A DNA stretch of 6,453 nucleotides. It comes from Candidatus Rifleibacteriota bacterium (GTDB lineage: Bacteria; Riflebacteria; Ozemobacteria; Ozemobacterales; Ozemobacteraceae). This document shows, piece after piece, positions 4,298 to 6,453 of this stretch (its first letter is position 1; the number at the start of each line of letters is the position of its first letter). The notes below the pieces were generated by a model. The model saw only the letters and a list, made by a program, of their open reading frames with translations. It had not been told where the DNA came from and ran no database searches. The stretch covers positions 1 to 6,453 of the forward strand of contig JAFXRA010000254.1 of the NCBI GenBank assembly GCA_017526725.1. Reading direction: 5' to 3'. The position numbers and the translations under genes were made by a program.

Positions 4298-6453
4298 ATT
4301 ACCTTCACTCTAGTATTTGGAGAAAGGAGTTTGAATATTTCGGTAACGTTAATTTTTGAAGGGCTGTTGGCAAAGCTGGAATCTCTGAAAACAGCTCGTA
4401 ACGGGTTACGTTTAGCAATTATTTTAATAACCTCTTCTGAAACATTTTCATCGAAACAGGCTATTAAATCACCATCATTATAAGTGTGAATATTGAAACC
4501 ATTAATTTTTTCAGAGGAATAAGGCATAGACAGAGGCAAGCCCCATTCTAACAGACAGCCGAAAAGCAAGTCTAAGTCGGTGCGATCTTCTTTTATATTA
4601 GAAACAAAGTCTTGAAGGCTCTGCTGGCTATATTCATCTGCTGAATAATACACATCTTTCATGTTGGAGTCAGCTAGCTTGAAGACTCTGAAGCCTACAT
4701 CTAACTGTTGTTCTGTGCCATTACCGTCATTGCGAGCAGTCGTTAGACTGCGTGGCAATCCAGTTTCTTTAGAGTTTAGAGATGAGAGATGAGAGAGGAG
4801 AGGATTGTTTTCAGCATTTGAATGTTGAGTGATATTATTATCATTGGTAGAGCCTGTAGTAGCAAGTGGTTCTAAAGCTTCCCCTTGAGGGGAAGTGGCT
4901 TGTTTACAAGCCGAAAGGGTGACCGAGTTAGAGGAAACCTTGTTTAGCGATAGCGTATTAGAACCGCCTGTGCTATTACCGTCATTGCGAGCAGTCGCAG
5001 ACTGCGTGGCAATCCAGTCTTCTTGTGATGATGGTTGCTCCAAAGAAGAAAATAAACTACGAATTCGGTCACCACCCCTTTTATTCCCCTCCTCAAGGAG
5101 GGGCTTTAGAGCATCTTCACACTTGGAGGATTTCGAATATTCCTCTAGAATTTTTCTACCGGCTCTCCTAATTCGTTCTTTGCCGATTTCACAGATGTTT
5201 TTGAAACCAGCTTTGTAGGCTTCAGATTTTTCATCACAGGGTTCCTGAAGCTGAACCATAATAAACTTGCGGTTTCCACCGTCTTCGGCATTCAACTGCA
5301 TTACAGCGTGAGCAGTGGTGGCAGAGCCCGAGAAGAAGTCAAGGATTATGGAGTCTTTGTTCAAGTTAGCAAGTATTAATAAACGATTAAGTAATTTTAC
5401 GGGCTTTGGTCCATCAAAATAGCCTTTATCATCAAATAATTTCTTTAATTCTTGCCTACCCTCTTGGCTATGACCTACTTCCTTATATTGCATAAATGTT
5501 GATGCGACCATACCACTTTGGACTTCGGACAAAAAACGCTTAAGACGAGGAACATTATCCCCTTTATCCCCAAACCAAATTCTGTTATCTGCTATTAATT
5601 CTGCTAATCTTTCTTTTGATACACGCCAACAAGATCCATGAGCAGGATTAACAATTTTCCCACTAGGCGTTGTAATCGGATAATCATACTTTTCTGAATA
5701 AGTTTTTGCTGTTAAATTATCAGAAGTCCATACTCCACGCGGGTCATTATCATAATTCTTATATCTTGCATTAGCTTCTTCTGTTCTAGGTAGTCGCCCC
5801 ATAACAAAGTTTGAAATGCTTTTGCCAAAAATTAAAATATAATCATGGTCTGTTGATGCATATTTTGAGTCATTTTTAGGAGCGAAAGCCCTTTGCCAAA
5901 CCATTTGTGAAATGAAGTTACTTGAACCGAAAATTTCATCACAAATCTTTTTTAAATTTTCTACTTCATTGTCGTCAATACTTATAAAAATAACCCCATC
6001 ATCGGACAAAAGACTTCGGGCAACAGACAAACGAGAATACATCATGGAACACCAATTAGAATGATACCGACCGTTAGTATCAGAGTTTTTAAATAATCTA
6101 TTGCCTTCTTCGTCTGTTTGTCCGCTTTCAGCTTCGTATTCATCAACACTTTGAGCAAAATCATCTTTATAAATAAAGTCATTACCTGTATTATACGGCG
6201 GGTCAATATAAATCATCTTTACTTTACCGAGATAGCTTTCTTGCAGGAGCTTTAAAACATCAAGATTATCGCCTTCGATATAAAGATTTTGAGTAGTATC
6301 CCAGTTAAGGCTTTCTTCAGGGCAAGGGCGAAGAGTTTTTCTGATGGACTTGTTTGCTTCTAGCATTGCAGCCTTTTTCCCCACCCAGGTAAATTCGTAA
6401 GCTTCATCACCATCGACTATTTCTTTAGACAACAACTGTTTAAGAATGTCGAA
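4294..6453 (-). CDS. mod: Type III R-M DNA adenine methyltransferase, Mod subunit (5' end outside window), with repeat-derived insert
   Basis: This is the modification and specificity subunit, predicted to methylate adenine with AdoMet and to direct Res. Residues are counted from a TTG at 6435. That TTG is not the true start: the frame stays open to the edge, and FDILKQ upstream matches the usual Mod N-terminus, so the start lies beyond 6453. The catalytic motif DPPYNTGNDF is at 78-87, and the AdoMet motif DFFSGSATTAH is at 366-376. Motif IV before motif I marks a beta-class enzyme, the normal type III order. The variable stretch between them (about 185-340) should hold the target recognition domain. 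The conserved C-terminal domain runs from LDVGFRVFKL (578-587) to SPNTRVKVI, so the 3' end is complete. Residues of about 436-575 are foreign to the family. They are low-complexity, rich in Ser, Asn and Thr, and encoded by palindromic repeats. Family members usually have only a short linker there. Whether the enzyme remains active cannot be read from sequence. Confidence 0.95.
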   Translation of the reverse strand, partial: FDILKQLLSKEIVDGDEAYEFTWVGKKAAMLEANKSIRKTLRPCPEESLNWDTTQNLYIEGDNLDVLKLLQESYLGKVKMIYIDPPYNTGNDFIYKDDFAQSVDEYEAESGQTDEEGNRLFKNSDTNGRYHSNWCSMMYSRLSVARSLLSDDGVIFISIDDNEVENLKKICDEIFGSSNFISQMVWQRAFAPKNDSKYASTDHDYILIFGKSISNFVMGRLPRTEEANARYKNYDNDPRGVWTSDNLTAKTYSEKYDYPITTPSGKIVNPAHGSCWRVSKERLAELIADNRIWFGDKGDNVPRLKRFLSEVQSGMVASTFMQYKEVGHSQEGRQELKKLFDDKGYFDGPKPVKLLNRLLILANLNKDSIILDFFSGSATTAHAVMQLNAEDGGNRKFIMVQLQEPCDEKSEAYKAGFKNICEIGKERIRRAGRKILEEYSKSSKCEDALKPLLEEGNKRGGDRIRSLFSSLEQPSSQEDWIATQSATARNDGNSTGGSNTLSLNKVSSNSVTLSACKQATSPQGEALEPLATTGSTNDNNITQHSNAENNPLLSHLSSLNSKETGLPRSLTTARNDGNGTEQQLDVGFRVFKLADSNMKDVYYSADEYSQQSLQDFVSNIKEDRTDLDLLFGCLLEWGLPLSMPYSSEKINGFNIHTYNDGDLIACFDENVSEEVIKIIAKRNPLRAVFRDSSFANSPSKINVTEIFKLLSPNTRVKVI
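4713..4764. repeat. Palindromic repeat, copy A (inside mod)
   Basis: This 52-bp element forms an imperfect hairpin. The outer stem is ATTGC (4729-4733) with GCAAT (4755-4759), the inner stem is GCAGTC (4736-4741) with GACTGC (4746-4751), and the loop is GTTA. A small internal bulge separates the stems. It matches copy B at 4968-5018 across nearly its whole length, in the same orientation. In mod it encodes TGLPRSLTTARNDGNGT. The match begins at CTGTGC, outside the hairpin, so the repeated unit is longer than the palindrome. Confidence 0.85.
4771..4804. repeat. Purine-rich tract with 7-nt tandem repeat (inside mod)
   Basis: This run of nearly pure purines on the plus strand contains GATGAGA, GATGAGA and GAGGAGA in tandem (4781-4801), preceded by AGAGTTTAGA. 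It encodes PLLSHLSSLNSK on the minus strand. Because the unit is seven bases, gain or loss of one copy would shift the mod reading frame. With only two perfect units and one imperfect unit, it is short for an active contingency locus. Confidence 0.6.
4878..4929 (+). repeat. Double-hairpin element, family 2, plus orientation (inside mod)
   Basis: Two perfect stems lie side by side. CTTCCCCT pairs with AGGGGAAG (4878-4895, two-base loop), and GGCTTGT pairs with ACAAGCC (4897-4912, two-base loop). The tail GAAAGGGTGACCGAGTT follows. The tail and the CCTTGAGG core are shared, in reverse orientation, with the element at 5061-5103, so the two appear to be members of one family. It is translated on the minus strand as part of NSVTLSACKQATSPQGEA. 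Confidence 0.65.
4968..5018. repeat. Palindromic repeat, copy B (inside mod)
   Basis: This is the second copy of the palindromic element, 51 bp, with the same two stems: ATTGC (4984-4988) with GCAAT (5009-5013), and GCAGTC (4991-4996) with GACTGC (5000-5005). Its loop is GCA, one base shorter than the GTTA loop of copy A. Only one further substitution is seen outside the loop, C to T at 4974. It encodes WIATQSATARNDGNST, so one half is read in a different frame from copy A while the other half gives the same ARNDGN peptide. Confidence 0.85.
5061..5103 (-). repeat. Hairpin element, family 2, minus orientation (inside mod)
   Basis: CCCCTCCT (5086-5093) and AGGAGGGG (5096-5103) form a perfect 8-bp stem with a two-base loop. 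Read on the minus strand, the hairpin is followed by AAAAGGGGTGGTGACCGAAT. This parallels the GAAAGGGTGACCGAGTT tail of the element at 4878-4929. It encodes PLLEEGNKRGGDRI in mod and forms the left boundary of the inserted mosaic in protein terms. Confidence 0.65.

Larger units (their letters stand above)
4711..5130 (-). other. In-frame repeat-derived insert within mod
   Basis: The insert spans about 420 bp between the end of the methyltransferase core (GRKILEEYS) and the conserved LDVGFRVFKL block. It is a mosaic of two palindromic repeat copies, two hairpin elements of a second family, a purine-rich 7-nt repeat and short unrecognised spacers. The encoded peptide has no recognisable fold and is rich in Ser, Asn and Thr. 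It probably forms a disordered linker before the C-terminal domain. The frame stays open throughout, which is notable for DNA of this kind. The exact edges are estimated from where family-like protein sequence stops and resumes, and may be off by about 15 bases. Confidence 0.75.

Noticed and set aside
4713..5018. CRISPR array suggested by two spaced palindromic repeats
   Set aside because: There are only two copies about 255 bp apart, the space between contains other repeats, they are translated within mod, and no cas genes are present.
4895..5218. Plus-strand open frame of about 107 codons antisense to mod
   Set aside because: It overlaps the repeat-derived part of mod, has no family signature and no sensible start region. 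It is explained by the open, symmetric nature of the palindromic elements.
6433..6435. TTG as the start codon of mod
   Set aside because: The frame continues open upstream to the window edge with sequence that matches the usual type III Mod N-terminus, so the true start is outside the window.

Overview
The window is AT-rich and uses all three standard stop codons (TAA, TAG and TGA). All convincing genes lie on the minus strand, so they read from right to left. The repeat types, the AT-rich composition and the split B12-dependent methionine synthase would fit an anaerobic or gut-associated bacterium, for example Gastranaerophilales, Spirochaetota or Elusimicrobiota. The sequence alone does not settle the lineage.

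Layout in the direction of transcription. From 6453 to 4294 is a type III restriction-modification methyltransferase (mod), cut at its 5' end by the window edge. Next is a junction of about 190 bp with a palindrome over the mod stop codon. That junction also holds the 3' tail of a broken gene, probably of the YhcG/DUF1016 nuclease family. From 4103 to 1059 is the full-length type III restriction subunit (res), with a helicase core and a C-terminal PD-(D/E)XK nuclease. Mod supplies target recognition and adenine methylation; Res supplies ATP-dependent translocation and cleavage. They very likely form one operon. After a 185-bp spacer with a hairpin element and a 9-nt minisatellite comes a stand-alone methionine synthase (MetH) activation-domain protein at 873-109. 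It is an AdoMet-binding housekeeping protein with no evident link to the R-M system.

The most unusual feature lies inside mod. Between the methyltransferase core and the conserved C-terminal domain, about 420 bp (roughly 4711-5130, about 140 codons) look like repeat-type intergenic DNA that is nevertheless open in frame. The stretch holds two copies of a 51-52-bp palindromic element, two members of a second hairpin family in opposite orientation, and a purine-rich 7-nt repeat. The two palindrome copies differ by one base in the loop. Half of the element is therefore translated in two different frames, yet the gene stays open. This resembles the protein-invading palindromic elements known from Rickettsia, here in a DNA methyltransferase.

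No tRNA, rRNA, CRISPR array, transposase or complete new defence system is visible.
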